In this document: positions 1 through 5,461 of the stretch, piece by piece
Layout of the letters: each line of letters opens with the position of its first letter
Position numbering within the stretch: the first letter of the stretch is position 1
NCBI GenBank assembly: GCA_015520865.1
Contig: WAPE01000088.1
Coordinates: forward strand, 1-5,496
From: Candidatus Iainarchaeum sp.
GTDB lineage: Archaea; Iainarchaeota; Iainarchaeia; JAADDC01
Length of the DNA: 5,496 nucleotides
Direction of reading: 5' to 3'
The notes under the pieces: generated by a model
The model's input: the letters and a program-made list of their open reading frames with translations, nothing else
Databases searched by the model: none
Told to the model about the DNA's origin: nothing
Made by a program: the position numbers and the translations under genes

Positions 1-318
1 GTCCTATCTCGAGAGCCTGTGGCTCCTGGAACGGTAATAAGGGCTCGTCCCATTGGGGTCCTTCTCATGGAAGACGAGAACGGAAAGGACGAGAAGATAG
101 TCGCAGTTCCCGTGTCGAAGCTCGATCCAACGTGGGACTCCGTGAAGGATATCTCCGATTGCGCCGAGGCAACCCTTAACAGGATAAAACACTTCTTCGA
201 GAGGTACAAGGAGCTTGAACCCGGAAAATGGGTCAAGGTAAAGGAGTTCAAGGGAGTAAAGGAAGCCACACAGCTCATCTCCGAAGCGATAAAGCGCTTC
301 GAGGAAGAGGAGGGGTAG
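1..318 (+). CDS. ppa: Inorganic pyrophosphatase, 3' part (5' end outside window)
   Basis: Soluble family I pyrophosphatase, which hydrolyses PPi to two phosphates in the cytoplasm and so pulls biosynthetic reactions, including polymerase reactions, forward. The frame is open from base 1, and 105 residues are visible of a family length near 175. The N-terminal part with the first aspartate-rich metal motif is therefore missing. What remains matches the family: an R-A-R-P-I-G-V-L stretch, then, counted from the first visible codon, D25, D30 and K32 (counterparts of E. coli D97, D102, K104), the segment K-I-V-A-V-P, and HFFERYKELE followed by GKWVKV. Y69 and K70 there correspond to the catalytic Y-K pair. 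No active-site residue in the visible part is lost. The stop TAG lies one base before the rpoE ATG, so the two are probably cotranscribed. The GTG at 19 is an internal valine codon, not a start. Confidence 0.93.
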   Translation, partial: VLSREPVAPGTVIRARPIGVLLMEDENGKDEKIVAVPVSKLDPTWDSVKDISDCAEATLNRIKHFFERYKELEPGKWVKVKEFKGVKEATQLISEAIKRFEEEEG

Positions 319-319
319 G
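307..319 (+). promoter_or_regulatory. Ribosome binding site of rpoE
   Basis: GAGGAGGGG at 307-315 contains GGAGG (309-313), six bases before the ATG at 320. It lies within the last codons of ppa. It fixes the rpoE start and shows that this organism uses Shine-Dalgarno initiation for genes inside operons. Confidence 0.7.
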
Positions 320-874
320 ATGTTCTACGTCTACACCGTTAGAGACTCTGTAGCGGTTCCTCCCGCCAAGCTTTCGGGAGATCTGAAGGAAGCGGTACTG
401 TCTCAGCTAAAGGAGGATCTTGAAGGTCGAGTAGACGAAGACATGGGCGTTGTAGTGGCGGTAACATCGATAAAAGAAATCGGTGACGCCGTTATCATTC
501 CAGGAGACCCCAACGTCTTTGTTGACACGGTATTCGAAGTACTCACCTACGTTCCACTACTTCAGGAGGTTGTAGACGGCTATGTCGTTGATGTAGCAGA
601 ATTCGGCCTTTTTGTAAGGATAGGGCCTATGGACGGACTCGTTCATATGTCCCAGATTATGGATGACTACGTACGCTACGATCCATCGATACCGGCCTTC
701 GTCGGAAGGGATTCCGGAAAGGTCGTAGGTATGAAGGATAAGGTAAGGGCGAGGATTGTGTCGGTTTCGCTAAAGGAGACGATAGCGGACTCGAAGGTAG
801 GATTAACGATGAGACAACCTGGATTGGGTAAGTGGGAATGGCTGGAGGAAGGAGAAAATGGCGGAGAAGCTTAA
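320..874 (+). CDS. rpoE: DNA-directed RNA polymerase subunit Rpo7 (RpoE, RPB7 homologue)
   Basis: Subunit of archaeal RNA polymerase that pairs with Rpo4 (RpoF) to form the stalk, which binds emerging RNA and helps open-complex formation and processivity. The protein has 184 residues, normal for the family. Residues 1-80 form the RNP-like tip domain, with the conserved MFYVYTVRD opening. Residues 82-164 are an S1/OB RNA-binding domain, visible in EFGLFVRIGPMDGLVHMSQI (94-113). The C-terminal segment GLTMRQPGLGKWEWLEE (161-177) is typical of archaeal Rpo7. ATG 320 is supported by a strong Shine-Dalgarno. The last 17 bases overlap the spt4 start. Rpo4 is not in the window. Nothing unusual is seen. 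Confidence 0.97.
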   Translation: MFYVYTVRDSVAVPPAKLSGDLKEAVLSQLKEDLEGRVDEDMGVVVAVTSIKEIGDAVIIPGDPNVFVDTVFEVLTYVPLLQEVVDGYVVDVAEFGLFVRIGPMDGLVHMSQIMDDYVRYDPSIPAFVGRDSGKVVGMKDKVRARIVSVSLKETIADSKVGLTMRQPGLGKWEWLEEGENGGEA

Positions 875-1058
875 AGCGTGTAGAAACTGCAAGGCCTTAG
901 TTCCTCTCGATGCAGAAAAGTGTCCTGTCTGTGGAGGAACCTCCTTTACGAAGTTCTGGCGCGGCATGGTTATCGTCCTGAATCCAGAAAAATCTGAAGT
1001 CGCAAAGCTCATGGGGATCAAGTATCCAGGAAAGTACGCCGTTGCAATAGCGAGGTGA
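858..1058 (+). CDS. spt4: Transcription elongation factor Spt4 (RpoE'')
   Basis: Small zinc protein that dimerises with Spt5 (NusG homologue) and clamps RNA polymerase for processive elongation. It has 66 residues, the usual length. The zinc ribbon is complete: C8-x2-C11 (ACRNCK) and C22-x2-C25 (CPVCGG). The C-terminal half has the family pattern in which a W-x-G-x-V motif (FWRGMVIVLNPEKSEVA) precedes a conserved terminal segment, MGIKYPGKYAVAIAR. GGAGGAAGGAG at 844-854 precedes the ATG and lies inside rpoE; the genes overlap by 17 nt, so they are translationally coupled. An older name of this protein is RNA polymerase subunit E''. Spt5 is not in the window. Confidence 0.96.
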   Translation: MAEKLKACRNCKALVPLDAEKCPVCGGTSFTKFWRGMVIVLNPEKSEVAKLMGIKYPGKYAVAIAR

Positions 1059-1062
1059 GAGG

Positions 1063-1362
1063 ATGGAGGTGGAAGTTGTGGAAAGGAAGGAAAACCCGCT
1101 ACTGTCGAGGGAGGAGATCGTTGTAAAGGTAAAGAAGGAAGTTACCCCATCGAGACAGGAAGCAAAGGAAATTGTAGTAGCCCAAACGGGGGCATCTCCC
1201 GAGGCTGTCATAGTAAAAAAGATTAAAGGGAAGAGCGGAGCAAAGGAATTCTTTATAGAAGCTTACGTGTATAAGGATCTCGATGTTATGAAGACCATCG
1301 AGCCCGAGTACATCCTGAAAAGGAACGGGGTGATATCCGATGGTGAAGCACAAGCCCAGTAG
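1063..1362 (+). CDS. rps24e: 30S ribosomal protein S24e
   Basis: Component of the archaeal/eukaryotic small ribosomal subunit; bacteria have no counterpart. It has 99 residues, typical for the family. It begins MEVEVVERKENPLLSREE, matching the family pattern of a beta strand followed by N-P-L-L-x-R-x-E. It continues with TPSRQEAKEIVVAQTGAS, the helical part with the usual P-S-R/T-x-E segment, and then a basic strand VIVKKIKGKSGAKE. The tail, YILKRNG followed by an acidic end, is normal. GAGGTGA at 1052-1058, which contains the spt4 stop, serves as Shine-Dalgarno at 4 nt from the ATG. Its last 23 nt overlap rps27ae in another frame. Confidence 0.95.
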   Translation: MEVEVVERKENPLLSREEIVVKVKKEVTPSRQEAKEIVVAQTGASPEAVIVKKIKGKSGAKEFFIEAYVYKDLDVMKTIEPEYILKRNGVISDGEAQAQ

Positions 1363-1516
1363 CAAGTGGAAGTTCTACGTAGTAGAGAACGGTGAACTCA
1401 AGAGAACTAGACCCTTCTGTCCTCGTTGTGGTCCGGGAGTTTTCATGGCAGACCACGGGGACCGGTACTACTGCGGCAGGTGCGGCTATACGATGAAGAA
1501 GGAGTCAAAGCAGTAG
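1340..1516 (+). CDS. rps27ae: 30S ribosomal protein S27ae
   Basis: Small zinc protein of the archaeal/eukaryotic small subunit; the eukaryotic form is made as a ubiquitin fusion, the archaeal form stands alone as here. It has 58 residues. The zinc ribbon is C27-x2-C30 and C45-x2-C48, seen in RPFCPRCGPGVFMADHGDRY and then YCGRCGY, which is a near-diagnostic family signature. The N-terminus is basic (MVKHKPSSKWKFY). ATG 1340 is chosen because GGTGAT at 1329-1334, fully complementary to the usual archaeal anti-Shine-Dalgarno, lies 5 nt upstream. A GTG at 1343 is the only close alternative. The gene overlaps rps24e by 23 nt and ends the operon, with its last 12 nt overlapping the convergent HAD gene. 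Confidence 0.95.
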   Translation: MVKHKPSSKWKFYVVENGELKRTRPFCPRCGPGVFMADHGDRYYCGRCGYTMKKESKQ

Positions 1517-2599
1517 TTTGACCGCTTCGAGGAGGTCCTCCGGTCTCTGAGCAAAGTAGTCTGGAATAAAGGGCTCCTTCCAGTTCTTCCACAGCACAGT
1601 CTTCGCCATGAGGTGTCTAGCAGTACGAAGGTAGGATTCCCTCTCGTCCACAACGATTGTTCTCCAGGGTATTGACCTTGTAACGTCAAAAAGATGTTCG
1701 TATAGGTGCCTGCGGGAACGCTCGCGATAGAATATCGTTCTAACGGGAAGGTTTCGCCCGATGTCCAGCAAATCCCTAACAGGACCCTCCCCGTAAACAA
1801 CGACCTTTAACCCTGTAGCCGTTAACGCCTCAATAACCTTTTCCCAACCTCCTTCCTCCAGAACACGATGATGTATGAAGATAAAACGTTTACGCGTTCT
1901 TCCTTTCCTTCTTTCTCCCAAAACAATGGGAAGAAGTTCATCGAAACGTGTTATAGAGTAATCCGCTCGAGGATCATCCGATCCAAAGAGAACCCCTGTG
2001 ATACCAACGTCTTTAGCTCCTAGGACATCTTTTTCAATGTCATCACCCACCATAAGGGCGTCTTCTGGAGGTATATGAGCCTTGTGAAGAGCCGTAAGGT
2101 AGATAGAAGGATGCGGCTTTTCCCTCCCCGCCTCCTCACTTGAGACCATGAAGTCTATGTAGCGATCTACACCCAAGTGAAGAAGTTTTTCTGCCTGGAT
2201 ATGAGCCAAGAGATCCGTTACCACCCCAATTCTTACGTTGTACTCCTTTAGCCTTCGGAGGGTTGTTTTCACTCCAGGAAAAGGTTTTGATACCCTCAGA
2301 ACGGTCCTCCAATAGAGATTCGTCAAGCGAAGAAGGATCCCGGGCTCCAACGTAAGCCCCATCATCTCCATCATCGTTTGAAAGTAAAGGAAGCGGTTGT
2401 GCATAGAGGCAGAACCGCTCAGCTGTTTGTGGACGAGGGATCGGGCTTTTCGATAGTGCTCGACGAACACTTCCCATGTAAGGAGGTTGTAGCGCCGTTG
2501 AAGCTCTCTGAATACAGCCTCTTCAGCGGCCTTGTAAGCAGAGTCTGCGTCATAAAGCGTGTTGTCAATATCCAGCAGGACGAGCCTGTACACATTCAA
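1505..2599 (-). CDS. HAD-family hydrolase with a degenerate C-terminal second HAD-like module
   Basis: The N-terminal two thirds (about 1-230 of 364) are a complete subfamily-IA haloacid dehalogenase-like phosphohydrolase: motif I DIDNTLYD (nucleophile D10, acid/base D12), a helical cap at about 20-105, motif II VVTD (T128), motif III REKPHP (K161) and motif IV MVGDDIEKD (D186, D187). It probably dephosphorylates a small phosphorylated metabolite in the cytoplasm; the substrate cannot be told. The C-terminal 235-364 is extra. It resembles the core again (RFIFIHH strand, TGLKVVVYG, VVDERES, then PDYFAQRPEDLLEAV, which echoes ADYSITRFDELLPIV at 212-226), but H243 stands where the nucleophile Asp would be. 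The start is uncertain: TTG 2599 has GGAGG 7 nt upstream, while GTG 2593 sits about 24 nt from a TATA-like site. The last 12 nt overlap rps27ae tail-to-tail. Family assignment is sure; the role of the second module is unknown. Confidence 0.9.
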   Translation of the reverse strand: MNVYRLVLLDIDNTLYDADSAYKAAEEAVFRELQRRYNLLTWEVFVEHYRKARSLVHKQLSGSASMHNRFLYFQTMMEMMGLTLEPGILLRLTNLYWRTVLRVSKPFPGVKTTLRRLKEYNVRIGVVTDLLAHIQAEKLLHLGVDRYIDFMVSSEEAGREKPHPSIYLTALHKAHIPPEDALMVGDDIEKDVLGAKDVGITGVLFGSDDPRADYSITRFDELLPIVLGERRKGRTRKRFIFIHHRVLEEGGWEKVIEALTATGLKVVVYGEGPVRDLLDIGRNLPVRTIFYRERSRRHLYEHLFDVTRSIPWRTIVVDERESYLRTARHLMAKTVLWKNWKEPFIPDYFAQRPEDLLEAVKLLL

Positions 2600-2611
2600 A
2601 AAGGGTCCTCC

Positions 2612-2621
2612 TCATATAAAT
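2612..2621 (-). promoter_or_regulatory. TATA-like box in the HAD/kae1 divergent spacer
   Basis: On the minus strand the spacer reads CATTTATATGAG, with TTTATAT at 2614-2620, close to archaeal box A. Its centre is about 24 nt from GTG 2593, which would suit a leaderless HAD mRNA starting there. It lies too close to kae1 (about 10 nt from its ATG) to be the kae1 promoter. The adjacent minus-strand GAGGAGG could instead be the ribosome site of TTG 2599, and the two readings exclude each other. No better TATA is seen farther upstream in the GC-rich start of kae1. Confidence 0.4.
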
Positions 2622-2626
2622 GGTTG

Positions 2627-3610
2627 ATGCTCGTCTCCCTGGGGATCGAATCGACCGCCCACACCTTTGGAGTAGGGATAGTTGATGAAGAGGGAAACAT
2701 CTTAGCAGACCAAAGGGTTAGCCTAAGACCGAAGGAAGGAGGGATCCTTCCCAGGGAAGCAGCCGCCCTCTTTTCAGAGAAGGGTGCGGAAGTACTCGCC
2801 AATGCCCTTCGAGAGGCCGGTCTATCGGTAGAAGATGTAGGTGTAATTTCCTTCGCTATAGGACCCGGTCTAGGACCCTCCCTCAGGACGGGGGCCATCC
2901 TTGCAAGGTACCTAGCCGTCCGATTCAAGAAGCCCCTTGTGGGGGTTAACCACGGGGTTGCCCACATTGAAATAGGGAAGCTCCTGACAAAAACAAGGGA
3001 TCCTCTCGTCGTCTACATCTCGGGAGCAAATACGCAGATAATCGCCTTCGAAAACGGAAGGTATCGCGTTTTTGGAGAAACTCTGGATATGGGGATAGGT
3101 AACTTTCTGGATTCCTTCGCAAGGGAGCTTGGATTCCCATTTCCAGGAGCTCCCAAAGTAGAAGAACTAGCTAAGAAAGGGAAGGAGCTCATTGATTTAC
3201 CTTACACGGTTAAGGGGAGCGACCTAGCATTCTCAGGATTGCTAACGGCTGCGATAAAGGCGCTGGAAAGATATCCCGCCGAAGATGTTTGTTTTTCTGT
3301 CCAAGAGATTGCCTTTGCCATGCTAACGGAGGTAACCGAAAGGGCATTGGCCCATACGGAAAAGGAGGAGGTACTTCTCGTAGGTGGAGTTGCCGCGAAC
3401 AAGAGGCTTCAGGGGATGATAAAGATCATGGCTTCCGAGAGGGGGGCAAGAACCTACGTGGTTCCTATGAAGTACGCGTCAGACAACGGTGTAATGATCG
3501 CTTGGACAGGACTACTAGCCTATAAGGCCGGAATAAGAACAGACCCTTCCGAGCCAGTAAACCCTAAGTTCAGGGTAGATCAGGCAGAAGTTCCTTGGAT
3601 AGAAGGCTAG
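2627..3610 (+). CDS. kae1: KEOPS subunit Kae1, tRNA N6-threonylcarbamoyladenosine synthase (stand-alone)
   Basis: Catalytic subunit of KEOPS, the archaeal/eukaryotic counterpart of bacterial TsaD. It transfers the threonylcarbamoyl group from its AMP adduct to A37 of ANN-decoding tRNAs, working with Bud32, Cgi121 and Pcc1, none of which is in this window. It has 327 residues, normal for an unfused Kae1. It opens MLVSLGIESTAHTFGVGIVD (ASKHA fold). Metal ligands are present: H109 and H113 in NHGVAHIEIG, Y130 near VYISGANTQ, and D286 in SDNGVMIA. GETLDMGIGNFLDSFAREL (150-168) and VKGSDLAFSGLLTAAI are typical, as is LLVGGVAANKRL. ATG 2627 is chosen because the family begins just before the L-G-I-E strand; TTG 2624 is adjacent. 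The frame stays open upstream to about 2378, but only as an antisense shadow of the HAD gene. No Shine-Dalgarno is seen, so the mRNA may be leaderless. Odd point: three histidines usual near residues 41-49 are L41, L48 and F49. Confidence 0.96.
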   Translation: MLVSLGIESTAHTFGVGIVDEEGNILADQRVSLRPKEGGILPREAAALFSEKGAEVLANALREAGLSVEDVGVISFAIGPGLGPSLRTGAILARYLAVRFKKPLVGVNHGVAHIEIGKLLTKTRDPLVVYISGANTQIIAFENGRYRVFGETLDMGIGNFLDSFARELGFPFPGAPKVEELAKKGKELIDLPYTVKGSDLAFSGLLTAAIKALERYPAEDVCFSVQEIAFAMLTEVTERALAHTEKEEVLLVGGVAANKRLQGMIKIMASERGARTYVVPMKYASDNGVMIAWTGLLAYKAGIRTDPSEPVNPKFRVDQAEVPWIEG

Positions 3611-5247
3611 GGAGGCACCTCATATACATTGGAACAGTAGTTGTTCAGTTCTGCTCCGGTGGTTGATACATCGTGTACATTAGTTTCAAGATAAAACGGG
3701 CCGGTTCCGTCACAGTACAGCTTCAAGTCTACGTTGTCCTCAAGGTAGTAGTCGGGTGATCCAATTGTATAAAGTTGTGAATTCGCTTCAGTAAGATCAA
3801 CGGATAAAGAAACGTCGGGGTTACCTGGTTGTGCATCAAAGCAGCTTGGATTCGTAGGGTACTCCTCTATTCTAAAGCTGTTTACCTCACTGTATTTGAT
3901 TAGAAAAGAAGGTAGTGTAGGACAGAGAGGAAAACCTGGTTCTCCTCCAAGCAAACAGCATACCTGCTCCGGAGCCTCTACGAGGAGTTTTGAAGGACGC
4001 TCTAGAGCGGCCACAGTAAGGTATCCGGTACTATCTGTCACGTTGAGATCTATCTCCGCCGAGTGACCATTGGCGTCAAAGACGACATTAGAGTAGTCTT
4101 TTTCGCCAAGGGTTATAGCAGTGGATAGGTCCGATTGAAGCGTAATAAGGGCGGGCTTCGTGTTTACCCCGTTGGAAATATCGGAGGCACACTCCGATGC
4201 AGAAGAGCACTTGTAATACCTCCAGACTTTTACAGACCACGTGTAAAACGTTTCGGAATTGTAATCCACATCCAAAGAACAGTTAAAGCCGTATGTATTT
4301 GTTGTATCTCCTATTTGGAGATAAGGGCCGAGTGAAGAAGGTGTAAAGGAAGCACTCGCCCTGTCGAAGCAGTTCCCGTCAACCGTATAGGTTCCGTAGG
4401 GGCCGTATATAGTTACGGTAAAGTTGTTATAATCTCCGTAAAAAAGATTGTTCAGATACCGCTTTACGCCTCCATAGAACGATAAAAGAGCGTTGTACCT
4501 CAAGGAAAAGAGCGCTATACTAAGGTTCTTCTCCGAGACTAAACCCGATATATCTTGAACGATCAATGTAGGCCGAAATGATGAGTATTCACCATAGTCG
4601 CATGTAAAGGTTTTCGAGTAGTTCTTATCAGGCGAGACATCTTGTAACTCGTAGGTTCCATCACCTTCACAGTCAAATTTTACAGTAAACCCAGGCTTAT
4701 CGTCGTTTGCTTCTATGGAATAGGTTACAGATGTACCCTCATTAACGAAATAGTCGTCAAAGTACAATCCGTTCGTCTTCGTAGGGGTAGGAGAAACAAT
4801 GTTAAGAGAAATTGACGGAGGAACCGGTACAGGCGGTAGAAAGATTTTCTTTGAGATGTAACCACCGGGATAGGTGAGCTTTGCTGTGTAGGGGCCTGAA
4901 GGAAGATTTACCAGTGTGCACACATTACAGGGAGTCTTATAGCCGATTCTATCACAGCTCGTCGAAGACGATACAAGGTTATTTCCTATGTAAAGAGCTA
5001 GTTCATTGGTATCAAGCAAGCCAGAGGTCGTTTTTACTACGAAGCATACTTTCTGATGGTTTCCTTCGGTTCCTACAAGGGTTGTAAGAAGAATCAAGTT
5101 TGTCTTCGTTGTTGTTATCGTCGTCCCTGCTGAACCTTCAGATTTGTAAATCACGCCAAATTGCGTATTCCATAGAATCACTACAAGTATTAAACCGATT
5201 GCAGCGAGTATGAGTTCCGAAACGAGGCGGGCCTGTCCTTTGATCAT
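3607..5247 (-). CDS. Surface-anchored Cys-rich protein with pilin-like N-terminus and PKD-like domain, function unknown
   Basis: I do not recognise a named family for the whole 546-residue protein. It starts MIKGQARLVSELILAAIGLI: a short basic head and one hydrophobic segment (about 12-27), resembling archaeal class III (type IV pilin-like) leaders with K-G before Q, or alternatively a plain N-terminal anchor. The rest is predicted outside the cell: a Thr-rich stretch (42-49), a beta-rich Ig-like region (about 60-138), a proline linker (138-144), a PKD-like domain (about 147-246, with KFDCEGDGTYE at 190-200), and a long Ser/Thr/Tyr/Asn-rich beta region to the end. There are 16 cysteines (68, 98, 107, 110, 193, 216, 293, 323, 347, 353, 430, 431, 442, 469, 512, 538), suggesting disulfides. 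Sequons lie at N209, N241, N275, N322 and N402. No second membrane segment or enzyme motif is visible. GGGAG directly abuts the ATG, too close for a ribosome site, and a TATA-like box suits a leaderless start. The stop shares CTAG with kae1. Confidence 0.85.
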   Translation of the reverse strand: MIKGQARLVSELILAAIGLILVVILWNTQFGVIYKSEGSAGTTITTTKTNLILLTTLVGTEGNHQKVCFVVKTTSGLLDTNELALYIGNNLVSSSTSCDRIGYKTPCNVCTLVNLPSGPYTAKLTYPGGYISKKIFLPPVPVPPSISLNIVSPTPTKTNGLYFDDYFVNEGTSVTYSIEANDDKPGFTVKFDCEGDGTYELQDVSPDKNYSKTFTCDYGEYSSFRPTLIVQDISGLVSEKNLSIALFSLRYNALLSFYGGVKRYLNNLFYGDYNNFTVTIYGPYGTYTVDGNCFDRASASFTPSSLGPYLQIGDTTNTYGFNCSLDVDYNSETFYTWSVKVWRYYKCSSASECASDISNGVNTKPALITLQSDLSTAITLGEKDYSNVVFDANGHSAEIDLNVTDSTGYLTVAALERPSKLLVEAPEQVCCLLGGEPGFPLCPTLPSFLIKYSEVNSFRIEEYPTNPSCFDAQPGNPDVSLSVDLTEANSQLYTIGSPDYYLEDNVDLKLYCDGTGPFYLETNVHDVSTTGAELNNYCSNVYEVPP

Positions 5248-5271
5248 CTCCCTATCTTATGGGACTGGGGG

Positions 5272-5279
5272 CTATTAAA
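5272..5279 (-). promoter_or_regulatory. Candidate TATA box (box A) for the surface protein gene
   Basis: On the minus strand AACCTTTAATAGC contains TTTAATAG, centred about 28 nt before the ATG at 5247. Archaeal box A usually lies about 26 nt before the transcription start, so transcription would begin within a base or two of the start codon, giving a leaderless mRNA. This agrees with the lack of a usefully spaced Shine-Dalgarno. A second TATA-like TATAACT (minus strand, about 5292-5298) lies farther upstream and would give a leader of roughly 20 nt. Confidence 0.55.
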
Positions 5280-5315
5280 GGTTGACCTAGAGTTATAGGG
5301 GGTGAAACTCTGTAA

Positions 5316-5389
<74 letters not shown>

Positions 5390-5404
5390 ACGGAAGCTCA
5401 GTTG

Positions 5405-5415
5405 GGTTATAGAGG
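5405..5415 (-). promoter_or_regulatory. Candidate TATA box for tRNA-Val
   Basis: On the minus strand CCTCTATAACC is centred about 20 nt upstream of the first tRNA base. That is slightly short for the usual 25-27 nt spacing if transcription starts at or just before the tRNA, so the call is tentative. The alternative is CATATATC on the same strand at about 5447-5454, which would give a leader of roughly 35 nt. Confidence 0.35.
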
Positions 5416-5420
5416 CGGAG

Positions 5421-5457
5421 CCCCATGGGATGAGCTACGGTCTCACGATATATGGGG
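5421..5457. repeat. Nested inverted repeat in the spacer right of tRNA-Val
   Basis: CCCCAT (5421-5426) is matched by ATGGGG (5452-5457). Inside it TGAG (5431-5434) is matched by CTCA (5442-5445) around a 7-nt loop. The right arm overlaps the TATATA at 5448-5453, so the element could be an operator or an RNA leader hairpin of the plus-strand gene. The arms are short and chance is not excluded. Confidence 0.3.
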
Positions 5458-5461
5458 TCTA

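Noticed and set aside
1521..1544. ACCG, GAGG-AGGT-CCTC and CGGT hairpin just after rps27ae as an operon terminator
   Set aside because: The stem is short with a bulge, no T-run follows, and the bases encode the HAD C-terminus. Archaeal termination normally relies on T-runs.
1486..1800. Overlapping minus-strand frame of 104 codons alongside the HAD gene
   Set aside because: It is an alternative frame of the HAD gene region, with no recognisable motif and a composition unlike the real proteins.
2378..2626. In-frame upstream extension of kae1 by 83 codons
   Set aside because: The extra residues match nothing in Kae1 proteins and lie antisense to the HAD N-terminus, which carries the catalytic motif I. 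The family start is at the L-G-I-E strand, so ATG 2627 is used.
3289..3525. Second plus-strand frame of 78 codons inside kae1
   Set aside because: It lies in the conserved kae1 C-terminal region in the wrong frame and shows no family features.
5416..5450. Possible decayed second tRNA on the minus strand (GUAGCUCA resembles a tRNA D arm)
   Set aside because: No matching GAGC lies at D-arm distance, no acceptor pairing is found, and no T arm is present apart from that of tRNA-Val.
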